From Lonicera japonica (Eukaryota; Streptophyta; Magnoliopsida; Dipsacales; Caprifoliaceae): a stretch of DNA of 64,000 nucleotides. The stretch covers positions 21,391,017 through 21,455,016 of the forward strand of contig CM038466.1 of assembly GCA_021464415.1 (NCBI GenBank), in the 5' to 3' direction. Positions 45,001 through 56,866 of the stretch are shown one piece after another. The first letter of the stretch is position 1, and each line of letters starts with the position of its first letter. Position numbers and translations under genes: made by a program. The notes under the pieces were generated by a model that was not told where the DNA came from, did no database searches, and saw only the letters and a program-made list of their open reading frames with translations.

Positions 45001-45773
45001 TTCGAGATGTCCCAAATTAATTATACCATTTCCTTTTCGGGACATAATTAATGTACCAAATCTGTCAGATAGACGTGTTTCCCTAAAAAAGAGACAAAGT
45101 CAAATGGAACCATTAATTTGGGCAGCCGCTATTTACACACCAACAATTACTTAGTTTTACTCCATGTTTCATTCGCTCGATAATAAGTGAATAAGTGTAT
45201 GTTACTCGCTCAATGATAAGCGAATAAGTACATGATATTCGCTTAATGACAAGGGAGTAAGGCATTGAAATTTTTACTCGCTTGTCATCGAGCGATGAAC
45301 ATGTACTTATTCACTTGGTATCGGGCAAATGAAAAGTGGAGTGTTACCAAATGTTTTTTTGGTGTATAAATAGCACCCACCTTAATTTGAGATACAGTAA
45401 CTTTCCGAGAGGAAAAATAAAATTCCAGAACTATGAGCCAAGGATCATATGCCATTTCATTGAACTAATCATAGTTACAATCAATTTCAGTGCTCAGAAA
45501 AACAAAAAAAAACAAAAAAAAGGAATTTGGGTATTTAGTATAGATTCAATTAGAGTATCATATGAGATATACCAATTGTGATAGAAACAAGAAGAAACGG
45601 ATTATGTATATATGTATAGATGTAGATATGAGTTGTGTGTGTATATATATACCTGAAGTAGACGATGATCGAGTTAAACTCCGAAAATTGGGGTTAATTG
45701 GATGATCGAAGTTCTTTTTTAGGGAGTGTTGGAGTAGAGTGTAGGTGATAGCTCTCCACTTCTCCATCTTCAT
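33388..45773 (-). CDS. D2HGDH: D-2-hydroxyglutarate dehydrogenase, mitochondrial (15 exons)
   Basis: FAD enzyme that oxidises D-2-hydroxyglutarate to 2-oxoglutarate in mitochondria; in plants it is linked to lysine catabolism. I spliced the coding exons, all with GT-AG borders and consistent phase: 45653-45773, 44168-44538, 43090-43191, 41544-41591, 41102-41172, 39675-39793, 38871-38966, 38661-38770, 38378-38458, 37969-38069, 37673-37781, 36691-36796, 36268-36353, 36061-36186, 33388-33477. The sum is 1737 bases, 578 aa, close to the Arabidopsis protein as I recall it. The N-terminus is basic and Ser/Thr-rich, like a presequence. FAD-binding motifs are [13 protein letters not shown] (exon 3) and [13 protein letters not shown] (exon 6). 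The metal/substrate motif [13 protein letters not shown] (exon 13) has S where I expect G. EHGLGLMK lies in exon 14. A second Met at 45767 could also start. Introns hold several transposons; the last (33478-36060) is the most loaded. Confidence 0.95.
33490..34070. repeat. Low-copy repeat, copy C, in the last D2HGDH intron
   Basis: Matches 20906-21418 of copy A at high identity. It then continues past TAGATACGTTTT into sequence like 10080-10130, so it shows the order tail-then-head without the copia LTR or the MITE. It represents an empty site for both insertions. Confidence 0.75.
34797..35870. repeat. Short LTR-type (TRIM-like) repeat cluster in the last D2HGDH intron
   Basis: Starts with TGTTGAGATTATAAATCC and contains CATTGCCAATTGGTTTTGGG, typical of small copia-type LTRs. 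TGGTATCAGAGC (34915-34926) follows, a tRNA-iMet primer site. The start recurs at 35310. The stretch GTCTCTCCACGTGCGAGTGG recurs three to four times between 34965 and 35820. No protein is encoded; the frames here are repeat artefacts. Related pieces on the other strand lie at 53675-54080. Confidence 0.65.
41767..41953. mobile_element. Stowaway-like MITE in a D2HGDH intron
   Basis: The right end GGGACGGAGGGACTA is the classic Stowaway (Tc1/mariner) terminus in reverse. The left end TAGTCCCATCCTGACTTTTG pairs with it. A TA target is visible on both sides. It lies in intron 3 (41592-43089). Confidence 0.7.
42050..42091. repeat. (GA)n microsatellite
   Basis: About 19 GA units following an ACAC tract in D2HGDH intron 3. 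Confidence 0.9.
44963..45402. mobile_element. Stowaway-like MITE in D2HGDH intron 1, split by another MITE
   Basis: The left end reads TTTCTCCGTCTCAAATTGA, and the mirror of the right end TTAATTTGAGATACAGTAA lies at about 45382-45402. The second MITE (45121-45381) sits in the right terminal repeat. Boundaries are approximate. Confidence 0.6.
45121..45381. mobile_element. MITE with 8-bp duplication, nested in the Stowaway-like element
   Basis: Ends GGCAGCCGCTATTTACACACC and, in reverse, GGTGGGTGCTATTTATACACC. The duplication TTAATTTG lies at 45113-45120 and 45382-45389. Inside are repeated short palindromes around ATTCGCTCGATAATAAGTGAA, similar in plan to the MITE at 32305-32641. Confidence 0.8.
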
Positions 45774-48700
45774 TTGCCGGAGGGGAAAAAAACAGTCCTT
45801 GAAATTTGATTTATTTATTTACGACCCTGACTTCCAGTGATTGCAGTTCGACTGCTAGCAAATTCATTCACGTCTACATTATTTCTCCTACAACTATTAA
45901 ATTACATTTTAGTAATCGAAATTTGGGAGTGTTTGAATGCTTAATAGAAGAGTTTTAAGCATTTAGGAGTATAAAATAAGATGCAATTCTAAAGTTTTTT
46001 TGTATTTTTGTTTTGTATAAAATTTATACAATTTATAATTTTTTTCATTTTTTTTTCTCCAATAGCCTCTTAAAATTAAAATTTGTGTAAAATGGTTAGA
46101 TAAAATACACTTTTATTTTATAATGCCATATCATTTTTCTTTTTTTTCTTTTTTTAAATAAAATTTGAAAATATAATAATTTCAAATATAAAATATGAAT
46201 TTTAATAAAATATATATATTTGAAATATGCTCATCAATATCTACAAATAGAAAATTAGTCTAAGGTCCCGTATTTTTTAAATGAAATTACTCAAGAACAC
46301 ACATTTTGAACACATATTTTTAAGGACAGGCATTTTAAAAAAGGACTATATTTTGTTAAAAGTTCTAGTTATTTTTTAATAATTTTAATTATATTAATAT
46401 TATTATTTTTGTGCACTTTCTCAATAATTACCCTTTTTATATCAACAAACACTCTGGAATACTCAATTAATTAAGACAAGAGAAAAGATTTTATCTCTAC
46501 CCAATTACAAACGGAGTTATCATATTTCTTTTTACCCAATTTAATATGGTCAAAGAAAAAGAATATTTTATTTGTTTCTCCCTCTCTCTTCCATCAATTA
46601 ATTCTTTATCCAATCTAAGAAAAGGGGTTTTGATTCAAAAATTGGTTCCTTGATTGCTTTTTTTTCTTAGTTAGAAAAAGTATCACAAATCTAGGTTTGA
46701 CTCGTGAATGGAGTAATATAAGGAAATAGGATGAGAATAGATCTTGTGAATGGCTCGTTCACCGTCAAACTTGACAGTAATATCACTTATTCTTGAAATT
46801 CCTTCAATGTGATGTGTTAAGTTATGGATGGAATTAAGGAGGCCAAAGTAACTATCATGGCTGCAAGATGGGTGACTCGGCTCTCGCCAATAATAGCGAC
46901 TTCAAATTGGAATTTACAAGTGAAGTTGTCGCTATAGTCGACGGTGAAGTGACATGAGCCTAGACTCACTGAGTTTGGTTTGAGTTTATTTTTTAAGTGT
47001 TATAAGGCATGTGTATCTGCCTAATAAGTGGGAAATTCATCATTGAAAACTTTATTAGTGATGGTTTTGGCCTTTGATTTGAACATTGATGCTTGTTCCT
47101 TTTTTAATTCATCCAATAAATGTAGAGGAGAACCTAAGAAGCGAACCGGCAAGATTGCCCTTCCTATTTGGGTTATGATGAATATTTTTTCCATTTTGGA
47201 AGTTTTTCAATTATTTCTCCTTGAATGTGGTTCGGATGAATTTTGTTGCACCTGATGGGAAAAAAATATTGATGTTTTTCACCTTTCCTTGCTTTGATCT
47301 CATTTTCTAGGAAAGTTCATAATTTTGGTTTTTCATCTGTATAAATGTATTTAGATTTATAATGTCTTATATGTTTGTCATGATTTATAATGTCTTTTGA
47401 TTTATAAGGTCTATATGTCTTTGATATGATGACTGTTTGATTTCTAATGTCTTTTCATTTTGTAAAATTTTTATGTGTTTAATATAATGCTTATTATACA
47501 AAATGTTCCCAGACTAGTATTCCACGATACCAACTTCTTCGGGATGTGCGCAATATCATTATATAATCAAATATTCTATTGTGTTTGTTTGTATGCTTTA
47601 TTTTGTTCCTCAAACTGCCTGGCATCGTCATACCTTTAATTTTGAATTATTGATGGAGTAAGTTGTTACTGTTTGAATTTTTTCAAATTTAGGTTGACTT
47701 GTCTAATTTGATAATGGTATTGCGTGATTATAAGTAATCTATATTTTTTAATTATGTTTGATTGCGTTGGAATTTATTTTAGCTAAAGGGTAAAATTGGT
47801 ATTCAACCTTTAATTTTATCTAATTTATTTTGATTTAAAATTTTAAAATGTTTTAACTAAATACAAAATGTCATCCGTGGCTGAAACATTTGGCCTTCAA
47901 ACAATTTGCCAAAAATATGCAACCTTGAGTAGATAGAGAAAGAGATTATTGTCCTTATAATTAAAAGCCCCATCTATAAATCAAGATCCATTGCGACTAT
48001 AAAATTATTTATAAATAATAATAATAATAATAATGAATTACTTAAATTGATAGTTAATAAGTGTTGGGAGTTTTAATTTGGAGAGATAGGGAGAGAAAAC
48101 GAGAGAAAGTTTATTCGTACTCTTGTTTGGGAGTTTTTTATGAAGAGAATACAAGAGAAATGGAGAGAAAATTAATTAAAATTTTCTCTCCAAATCGTTC
48201 CCCCTAAATCGGAAATAATTGGAGAGAAGAGATTTTTTTTAATGAAATCTTAATGTATTAACAATTTTATCCTAAAAATATATAACAAATCTTTAAAAAT
48301 GATCTTTTTTCTCCGTTTCTTTTCAACTCACAAACATAAAAAAGAGATTGTAACATTATTTTCTTTCTTAAACTCCAAAACAAAAGAAAGAAAATCATTT
48401 TCTTTTCTCTCCCTTTCTCTTCCATCCGAATTGATACTTTCTCTTCTTTTCTTTTCTCTCCTAAACTCTCAAACAAAGCGCTAATTCTTCGGGGTTTGGC
48501 TGTCGAAAAGGGAAAACTAGTTTTCTCAATATTTTCAAATTTTAATTTTATATGTTTACTTAGATCCCTTTTTTTTAGCATCTGAAATTTGAATTTTGGT
48601 ATATTTAGATTTAAAATGTCTATCGTGTTATTTTTTTTGCCTTCACATTCAAATCATATCACTCAATTTTCCTATAAGTAATTCAAAGGCAATTTTATCT

Positions 48701-49784
48701 CTAAATCTCTGCTGTTCTATTTGAATGGTGGTTAAATTCCATTATTACCCTTCTCTTCGCTCTTCCTTAATGCTTGAGGGAGTTATGTTGGAAGTTTGAT
48801 TTGTTAAAGACTTGAAGTAAAAGAAGATGAGGTTGGAGGGAGTGGATTCGTCGTTTGGAGCATATATAAGGATAAAGTTTTGCAAAGGTTTGGCTTGAGA
48901 TTGAGCTTATAGGTTGTAAGATGCGTTGATAAATTGAAATTAAAACCTTATAACACTTAAGTTTGTGATTTTGTACTAAGATTTTATTGTTGCGACATTC
49001 AAAGATTTGCCGGTGTTTTCTAGATTGAAGTAACTTTTTTCACCTTACAAAAATGAAGCAAAGTAACTACGAGACAGCTCGTCATATTAAAGTATCAAAG
49101 GTGTGATCAACTAGTGACTAAGAAATGTGCGTGCGGTTTAATTTTAATGATGAGATCGAGAAGTTCATATCTTATAAATTAAATGTTTGTTCATCGCTTT
49201 CATTTAGCATGAAAGTTGCTATGAAACTACTATTACTACTTTATTTGATTCAGAAGTCGAACAACACCAAATATTTTGGAGAGAAAATTTATTATCTAAT
49301 TACGAAGTTCTAATTACTAGTGCAAATGATGAAGCCAAATCTAAAAATTCCATGTATGTCTGAATCTCATCAGTAATAGTGAAACATCATCTACTTCTCA
49401 ACAAATTATAATGACACAGTTTCATTATATTTAAATTTTATTAAAAGCAAATGCAACATTTTTAAATTTTTAAGAACTTATAATAGTATGAATTGCTGGT
49501 TTTGATTCGAGTTTTTATCCTTTCTCGAAATTTTAAATTTGTAACTTTGTACGTTGAGTCTTAAAATATATGAAAATGAATTAAAAGTCTTATCATTTTA
49601 AACTTATGGATGAAAAAATAGAAGTTGGGAAATAAAAAGAAAAGATATATTGCAAAGTCCCCGACTCCAGCAAGTGTGCGAAAGCCCAAACCCACTCAAT
49701 CGAACCTTGGCTTCGTTCGCCCTATCCATCTTGGCACCACGGGTGGTACTCTTGAAAGCTCTCATCAAAGTATTTTACGTTCTA
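45774..49784. promoter_or_regulatory. Divergent intergenic region between D2HGDH and the CDK5RAP1-like gene
   Basis: Both genes are transcribed outward from this 4-kb AT-rich spacer, so it must hold both promoters. I did not find convincing TATA boxes. A probable MITE remnant with GGGAGTTTTAATTTGGAGAG and an inverted partner lies at about 48065-48478. A short piece resembling the Tourist family (ATCCATTGCGACTATAAAAT) lies at 47985. No gene was recognised; the small frames lack domains. Confidence 0.5.
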
Positions 49785-52700
49785 ATGGCGTCTGCTTCTA
49801 TATCCTCCTCTATCTTCAACCAACCGCACTCCGCTCTCCGCATCAAATTCCATGGCCGCTGCCCCTTCAACCTCAAACTCCTCGCCGCCTCCTCCTCCTC
49901 TAAACCTCAATTTACATACATTTACCGTCTTCACCACACCCTCAAGAGAACAGCACTCTCTTTTAAATTTTCAAGGAGCTTATCTCACTCTTACTCTACC
50001 AAAACCGAAATCCCTACTCTCCACCACTTCATGGCTCATGCCCATGCCCAAGTCCAAGCTGAAGCTGCTTCCGAGCCACAAGTCGAGTAAGGGTTTGTTT
50101 CATTTTTTAGCCTTTAATTGCTTAACTCTACAATTTCACCCTTATTACTATTACTATTATTATTATTATTATTATTATTATTTGTAATATATAATTATGT
50201 ATATACATGGTCAATGAATTAAAAAGATTAGTAAATTAGGGTCCCTTTGTCTTTTTAGGCTCTGATTGCTGAATATTGAAAATTGAATGCTTAATGCTGC
50301 TGAACAGAAGTTCTTGAAAAATAATGTTTGATTTATTTGGCTCTGAATGCTATATAGATTGGCATTTTATAAATGCACCCGTTATTATCATAATATTTAT
50401 CAATAGCTAAGACACCATTGGAATAAAATTTCATTAAAGTTAATTTAAGCATTCAGTACAAGACTTGCCTCTTAACACTGATGCTGGATTTTAATATAAT
50501 TTAGAATTAATAGGTAAGAAGATGTAGGAAAACAAACACCATTCTTAACTCTTAATGCTGAATAGACTTCCATTAAGCATTAAGAGGTAAAAACAAACAT
50601 CACCTAGGTATTCAACAGAAGACTTGCCTCTTAATGTTATTCAACATTAAAAGGTGAGGAAACAAACATAAATTATACTGGTTAAAGCTGAATATGCTTT
50701 CATTCAGCTTTTAGAGGTAAAGAGAAACACCACCATAAAGTTGAATGTGTATATCTTGGCGCTTTCTGCCAAAGCTAGAAATTTTGTAAGGCATGTTGCA
50801 AGGTTGTAGATGATACTATTTTTCTTTTCTTTCACTTTTTGGATGAGAGGAGGAAGAGGAGGTTAGAATGGCGCTGAACGGCTGATGTGAGGTTAGACAG
50901 TTTTAGGGTTGAGAGTAAATTTGAGGAAGTGCATCATTATTTCATGGGAAAAGTTCGTGATCTAAATTCTATGCCTGATATCGTAGGATTTGTTTTAAAA
51001 CTATTTTCTGTGCAGTTGTTCAGTAAATCCAATCTGGCCATAAGTGTAAAGTGGCTTAGGCTTCCGTGATGAGTGGGTTTGATATGAGATTGGTAGGATG
51101 GAGGAAGTTGTATTTATTGAAAGTGGACATCTAACATCAACTACAAAACACCCCACTTATTATCTCTCCATTTCCCCAGTTCTTGGTTGATGAGAGATTA
51201 GGCACATCGGCAGATGCACGAGGGACTTCTTGTGGAAAAGGGGAGGAGGATTTCATGTACCCATTTGCTGTGTTGGAAGGAAAATTGTTGGCTTGAACCA
51301 CTAGGGGATGGATAAGGGGATCAAGAAAGTAACTTGTTTAATTGGTTTTAATACAAATGGCTTTGGTGTTTTCCTGTGGAAGTGATTTTCTTGCGGAGGA
51401 GGGTGGTTGAGGCTAGATTTGGTTTGACTCATTATCGTTGGAGAGCTTACGAGTCTAGTTGTTCTCATCAGGCGGGTCTTTGAATATGTTGGAAGGAGTC
51501 CAGTAAACATTCTTCTTTCAGGATTGGGGAAGGTTGAGGGTTAGTTTCTTGAACTATCAGTGGTATGGTGACTTTCCTCTGGGTGCTAGATTTTGTGAGT
51601 TTTTTCACTTGCTTGCAGATAAGGGGGTGTTGCCTAGATGATGCTATCTCTTTGATGGGATGTTTAGTTGTTTGAAACCCAAGATTTAGGAGGCATTCCC
51701 AGGACTGGGAAATTGAGTTGTTGGACGTGTTTACAAGGAGTTCAGATGAGACAGGGTTCCCAAGTGGGCAGAATGATTTGTGTTTTTGGTTTGTGCGGAT
51801 GTACGTGATTTCTCAGTTGGATAGTGTGCATTCAACTGAGATTCTTGTGCAGGGATTCTCAAAATAAGGCAGCTTTAGGCTGCTTCTGATGTTTAGGTTT
51901 CCTACGGCTTACAAAATGGGTTATTTTGATCTAAAGGTGTATGTGCATCATTTACAAGCCTGAATGCAAGTGAAACAAACATGTTGAGCTAGAAACTGTC
52001 ATTTAACAACATGCATATGAAACTAGGAACCTGTGTGCTTGCATGCTAAAGGTTAATTTGCCTGCATCACTCTACCTAACTCACCAATTCTACCATCAAC
52101 ATTAAGGTTTTTCTGTTTAGTATTGATTGTCCTAGTTTATTAGATAATTGAGCCCTGAGTGAGTAGTGGGTGCTTTTCTAGTTGGCTGGGCTGTTTGTTA
52201 GTCTGGTGGAATTTTCTTCCACTAGTATGTTTATTTCCATGTTGCTTCTTTGTTGTATGCTTTTTCAAGTGGCAATAAAATTTTTGTTTCTTATAAAAAA
52301 AAGAACTCTTTTTGACACTTAGGAGGGGAATGATTGGTTTGTTTTTGAAACAGAACTATTTCTTGGTTCGTTTCAGTAGTTATTGGCTTGATCAGTTCAG
52401 TATTCTGTTTATATCTATAGATTTGTTTAAATGGCTGTTCATGTTGTTCAAATGACTGTCAGAACTGTCTTCATAAGTGATGCTTTGAAGCTTTTGGCCT
52501 ATAATTCCTACAATGTGCGTTCAGAAGTGTAACTTGGTTTACATTTCGCAACCTAACTCACATTAACGGTTTTTTTCTCTAGGCCCGCATCAGCTCCTAA
52601 AGGTCTACCAAGAGGTCGAATATATCACGAAACTTATGGGTGTCAAATGAATGTCAATGATATGGAGATTGTCTTATCTATTATGAAGAAATCTGGATAT

Positions 52701-55337
52701 AGTGAAGTTGTGGAGGTTCCCGAGAGTGCTGAGATAATTTTTATCAATACTTGTGCTATCAGGGACAATGCAGAGCAAAGAGTATGGCAGAGACTTAATT
52801 ATTTTTGGTTTCTAAAAAGGCACTGGAAGAGTAATGTCAAGATCGGACGGTCGCAATCCCTTCATCCTCCAAAAGTAGTTGTTTTGGGGTGTATGGCTGA
52901 GAGGTTGAAGGATAAGATATTAGACGCAGATAAGATGGTGGATGTGGTATGTGGGCCTGATGCTTATCGGGATTTGCCACGACTATTAGAAGATGTGGAT
53001 TACGGTCAAAAGGGGATCAACACTCTCCTTTCTCTTGAAGAAACTTATGCTGACATCAGCCCAGTTCGCATCTCGAAAAATTCAATCTCTGCTTTTGTCT
53101 CTGTGATGAGGGGTTGCAATAATATGTGCTCATTTTGCATCGTTCCTTTCACTAGAGGCAGAGAGCGGTCTCGTCCTGTGGAATCAATTATTAAGGAGGT
53201 TGCAGAACTATGGAATGAAGGTGTAAAAGAGGTAACACTGCTTGGTCAAAATGTGAATAGCTATAATGATGCATCTGGGGTTGAAAAAGAAGTTGAACCA
53301 GGGGCAAATTGGAAGTTAAGCGAAGGATTTTCAAGCAAGTGTAAGGTGAAAAATATGGGTTCTCGATTTGCAGATCTGTTGGATAGACTTTCTACAGAAT
53401 TCCCTGAGATGCGGTTCAGATACACTTCCCCTCACCCTAAAGATTTTCCGGATGAGTTGCTGTATATAATGCGTGACAGATATAATATCTGCAAAAGCAT
53501 CCACTTGCCTGCACAAACAGGGAGCAGTACAGTACTTGAAAGAATGCGAAGGGGATATACACGAGAAGCTTACTTGGATCTCGTGCAAAAGATACGTTCT
53601 ATCATTCCAGATGTTGGGATAAGCAGTGATTTCATATGTGGTAAGAATATTGAATTTCCACATTGGAGCTTATTAAGTTCGGAGTATCTCACCCAAAACC
53701 AATTGGCAATGGGTGGAGTACTCCCTTATTCTTATATACTGCTTTGGGAGGATCCTTTTTCTCGATGTGGGATTTATAGTCTCAACACGCCCCTTCACGT
53801 GTGGCGTAATTTTGAGCCTAACACATTGATTGTTTAGATTGGGTGACATGGAACCTTGTCGCCGTTGGGCCTAGACGTAGTGCATTCCCTTTGCTACCAT
53901 ATTAGAGTTCGGAGTATCGAACCCATAACCAATTGGCCATAGGTGGAGTAGCCCTTAGATCTTATGTATTGTTCTCCAAGGATAGGATTTCCTGATGTGG
54001 GATTTATAATGTTGAGACGCCCCCTCACGTGTGGCGTAATTTTGAGCCTAACACATGGACTATTTATATCGGGTGACGTAAAGTGTGAAGGAAACTGAAC
54101 CAAGGGAGTTGTTCAGGAACCCCAATTTGTAGACTTTGAATTGGAGCAATATTTTTTTTGATTTATGAACTACTTTCCCTCCAATTCCAGTTAAAAAATT
54201 TAGCATTGGGTTCCCAAACTTCCTCTAATTCTTATGATTGTGATATAGATCTACACGTAGTTTAGTTTTAACAAACGAAAACTACAAATTGTGACTTCTT
54301 AGTTATCATTCCGTGCTCCAAAAAAAAGTTCTTATGCACTCATGAGGTTATCACAAACGTCTAGGAAATTGTATACTCCCTTTGTCCCAAATTAAGATTC
54401 CTGTTTCTTTTTTGGGACATAATCGTCTTACAATAGAAAACAAGTTTTGTTTTTAACCATTAATTATGTTGAACTGAGCTTATTCTTATTGAATGTAAAA
54501 GTCAAACTAGACTCTAATTTGGATTGGAGCAGGTAAATATTACGTCTACTTCTCTTATTTGATGGGGTCACAATTGATTGGGTCGCAATTGCTAGCTAGA
54601 ATACCTCGCATATGCTATACGTTTTAACATCTCACGTGGAGATTTATTTAGCACACACCTCTATTTGCATCCATCAGTATGGAAAAGTTTGTTCTACTAA
54701 TATGTTAATATGTTCATAAATCAACTACTACCAACACATTAGATTAACTACAAATGTGCCTTGAATTAACAAAAATCTTATATTTCCATTTTTAATTGGT
54801 CCGTTAATACACTTACTCCCATTGACAGGCTTCTGTGGCGAGACAGAGGAGGAGCACAAAGACACCTTAAGCCTTGTAAAGGCCGTTGGCTATGATATGG
54901 CATACATGTTTGCATATAGTATGAGAGAGAAAACCCATGCTCATAGAAATTATGAGGACGATGTTCCTGATGACGTAAAGCAGAGGCGGCTTTCAGAACT
55001 CATTGAGGCTTTCCGGGAGAGTACAGGTCAGTGTTTTGACTCCCAAATCGGTTCTGTGCAACTCGTCTTAGTTGAAGGACCGAATAAGAGAGCTCCAGAC
55101 ACTGAGCTTATTGGAAAGAGTGATAGAGGCCATAGGGTTTTGTTTACTAAGCTTCCAATCATGGATCGGGTAGGGAACGATGGGGAACGGAACCCTAGAG
55201 TTGGGGATTATGTAGAAGTATGTATAAAGAAATCCACAAGAGCATCGCTCTTTGGGGATGCGCTTGCTATTACTAATTTGAGCTCATTTTACAACAATGT
55301 ACATGAGGAGGCTGTTGCTTGTGCAAACAGTTCTTGA
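49785..55337 (+). CDS. CDK5RAP1: CDK5RAP1/MiaB-like tRNA methylthiotransferase (3 exons)
   Basis: Radical-SAM iron-sulfur enzyme that adds a 2-methylthio group to isopentenyladenosine at position 37 of tRNAs. Exons with GT-AG borders and matching phases: 49785-50086, 52583-53640, 54829-55337; 1869 bases, 622 aa. The N-terminus (about 100 aa) is rich in S, R and few acids, like an organellar targeting peptide. The UPF0004 domain has the three cluster cysteines C121 (YGCQMN), C158 ([10 protein letters not shown]) and C204 (LGCMAER). The radical-SAM motif CNNMCSFC gives C279, C283 and C286. A TRAM-type RNA-binding domain ends the protein in exon 3. All expected cysteines are present. An in-frame upstream ATG at 49650 would add 45 aa; I chose 49785 because the targeting-like sequence starts there. 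Intron 2 (53641-54828) holds LTR-type and Stowaway-like repeats. Confidence 0.95.
50142..50182. repeat. (ATT)n microsatellite in intron 1
   Basis: About 13 ATT/ACT triplets, mostly perfect, 56 bases after the exon 1 donor. Confidence 0.85.
50750..52300. repeat. Probable retroelement remnant in intron 1, ending in an A tail
   Basis: The stretch is less AT-rich than its surroundings and ends with CAATAAAATTTTTGTTTCTT followed by about eight A at 52290-52300, the pattern of LINE 3' ends. The 5' boundary is unclear and no reverse transcriptase could be read, so only a truncated, decayed copy would fit. Confidence 0.4.
53675..54085 (-). repeat. Two tandem pieces of the short LTR-type repeat in intron 2
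   Basis: Beginning 35 bases after the exon 2 donor, the minus strand reads TTAGGCTCAAAATTACGCCA then GTTGAGACTATAAATCCCAC and CATTGCCAATTGGTTTTGGG. Two copies lie at about 53675-53830 and 53905-54060. The same motifs occur in the last D2HGDH intron. The first copy happens to extend the exon 2 frame by 65 codons. Confidence 0.7.
54374..54440. repeat. Stowaway-like terminal fragment in intron 2
   Basis: TACTCCCTTTGTCCCAAATT matches the Stowaway terminal consensus CTCCCTCCGTCCCA. I did not find the opposite end, so this is a fragment or a diverged copy. Confidence 0.5.
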
Positions 55338-56866
55338 AACTCGGTAGTTTTCTTGAACATTTTTGCTAAATGGTTGTTGTTTTGAATTTAGCTATTTTCT
55401 ATGTTTATCAAATGTGGGTCATCGTCTCGGTAGTGCTTCGATTTGGTTTATAAATGTTAGGTAAACTTTTGGGTTGAAGTTTTCTCAAACCCGTCGTATC
55501 AGTTGGATATTGGCTTCTGATAAAGCAAACCCGAATTGAACATGTCATATACATTATTAGTGTTCGACTTCAATAGGACATACTTTGAAATGTTGGAAGA
55601 TTTTTTGGTGGGTGTATTACTGTAAAATATACTGGAACTAGCCACTTGAAATTCAATAATGGAATGACTTGCTTGTTTGTTTGCTTCATCCTAAACCCCT
55701 TTTCAGATTAAGGATGAAGCATGCTCAGAAACTATAGTAGCGTTTATTAGTCTTGACAATTAATGTTTTAAATACATACATGCATCATGCTTAGACTCCA
55801 GAGATAATTTATAAATTAGAATGCACTAAACACTTTTATGATCACTTTTTTAGGCTATATACATGCGTGTTTTCATATTAGTACCTACTTCTCACATATA
55901 GATATTTACACATGGCGGTTTCTTTTTTCTTTAAGAGAAATCAAAAGGAAACACAACTATGTGGGCAAACGTGTCTCGTAGGTTTAAAAAATATAAACAC
56001 TAACAATTTTTAAATTTTGTTGCCCAAGGTGGTAAGTTCACCGCTTAAGTTGAGTACTTTTATTTAATATCAAGTGTTCGTTTGATTTGAACTTATATTC
56101 ATTTTTGGAGTTTAAAATGGTATTTTTTTGACATGGAAAGTTTGAATTTTACCAATTTATAATTCGACCTTTTAACGTAAATCATAATAAACTGTTAGTG
56201 TAAATTTATATTTTAAGATTTAAAAACAAACCAAAATTCCAACTAAAGGAACACTAAAATTTAAAAAGAAATAAAAGTCATAAATAGAGGGAACACTTCA
56301 ACACCTCATAAAAGGGGAGGACCATATATTCATGGTCCATGGTCTCCACCATTTAAGAAAAAGCATCCCCCACATGCTAATCTCTTTACTTGCTGCAATT
56401 AAAAGATGACAGTCAAATCATTAATACGCACGTATATATGAATATTTAAATAGTTATGTACTATTACTATATAATAACTATAAGGACATGATTAGGTGCG
56501 GACCAATTCGTACATACTGATTTTTTTTATAACAATTTTGTATTATAAAAAATATTCTTCAAATATTTTTATGATAAAAAACTATCATAAAAGAATTAAT
56601 TTATAAGAATTGGTCCGTACCAGAATCGAACCATATAACTATATATGTATATATATGTATTCTCTCCCACAAATCACAGTAATGGTTAAGATTCATTCAA
56701 ATAATCAAATGTAAAGAAATAGTTAAGGGTGGCCCATTGGACTGGATTATTTTAAATTACTCTCTTGTTGGGACTTTCAATTTAAATATTTTTAATGTCA
56801 GCTGTTTTTGTATTTATTTTTTTGTGCTTGTACATATATTTGCTTGCTCAATGAATTGATTACTTA

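Noticed and set aside
48267..48581. 104-codon minus-strand frame rich in K, E and R
   Set aside because: It lies in a CTTTTCTCTCC-rich stretch that looks like the arm of a MITE remnant; no domain was seen.
49650..49784. Upstream in-frame ATG of the CDK5RAP1-like gene
   Set aside because: It would add 45 residues unlike a targeting peptide. The ATG at 49785 is followed by a typical S-rich, organelle-like N-terminus. Not excluded, but less likely.
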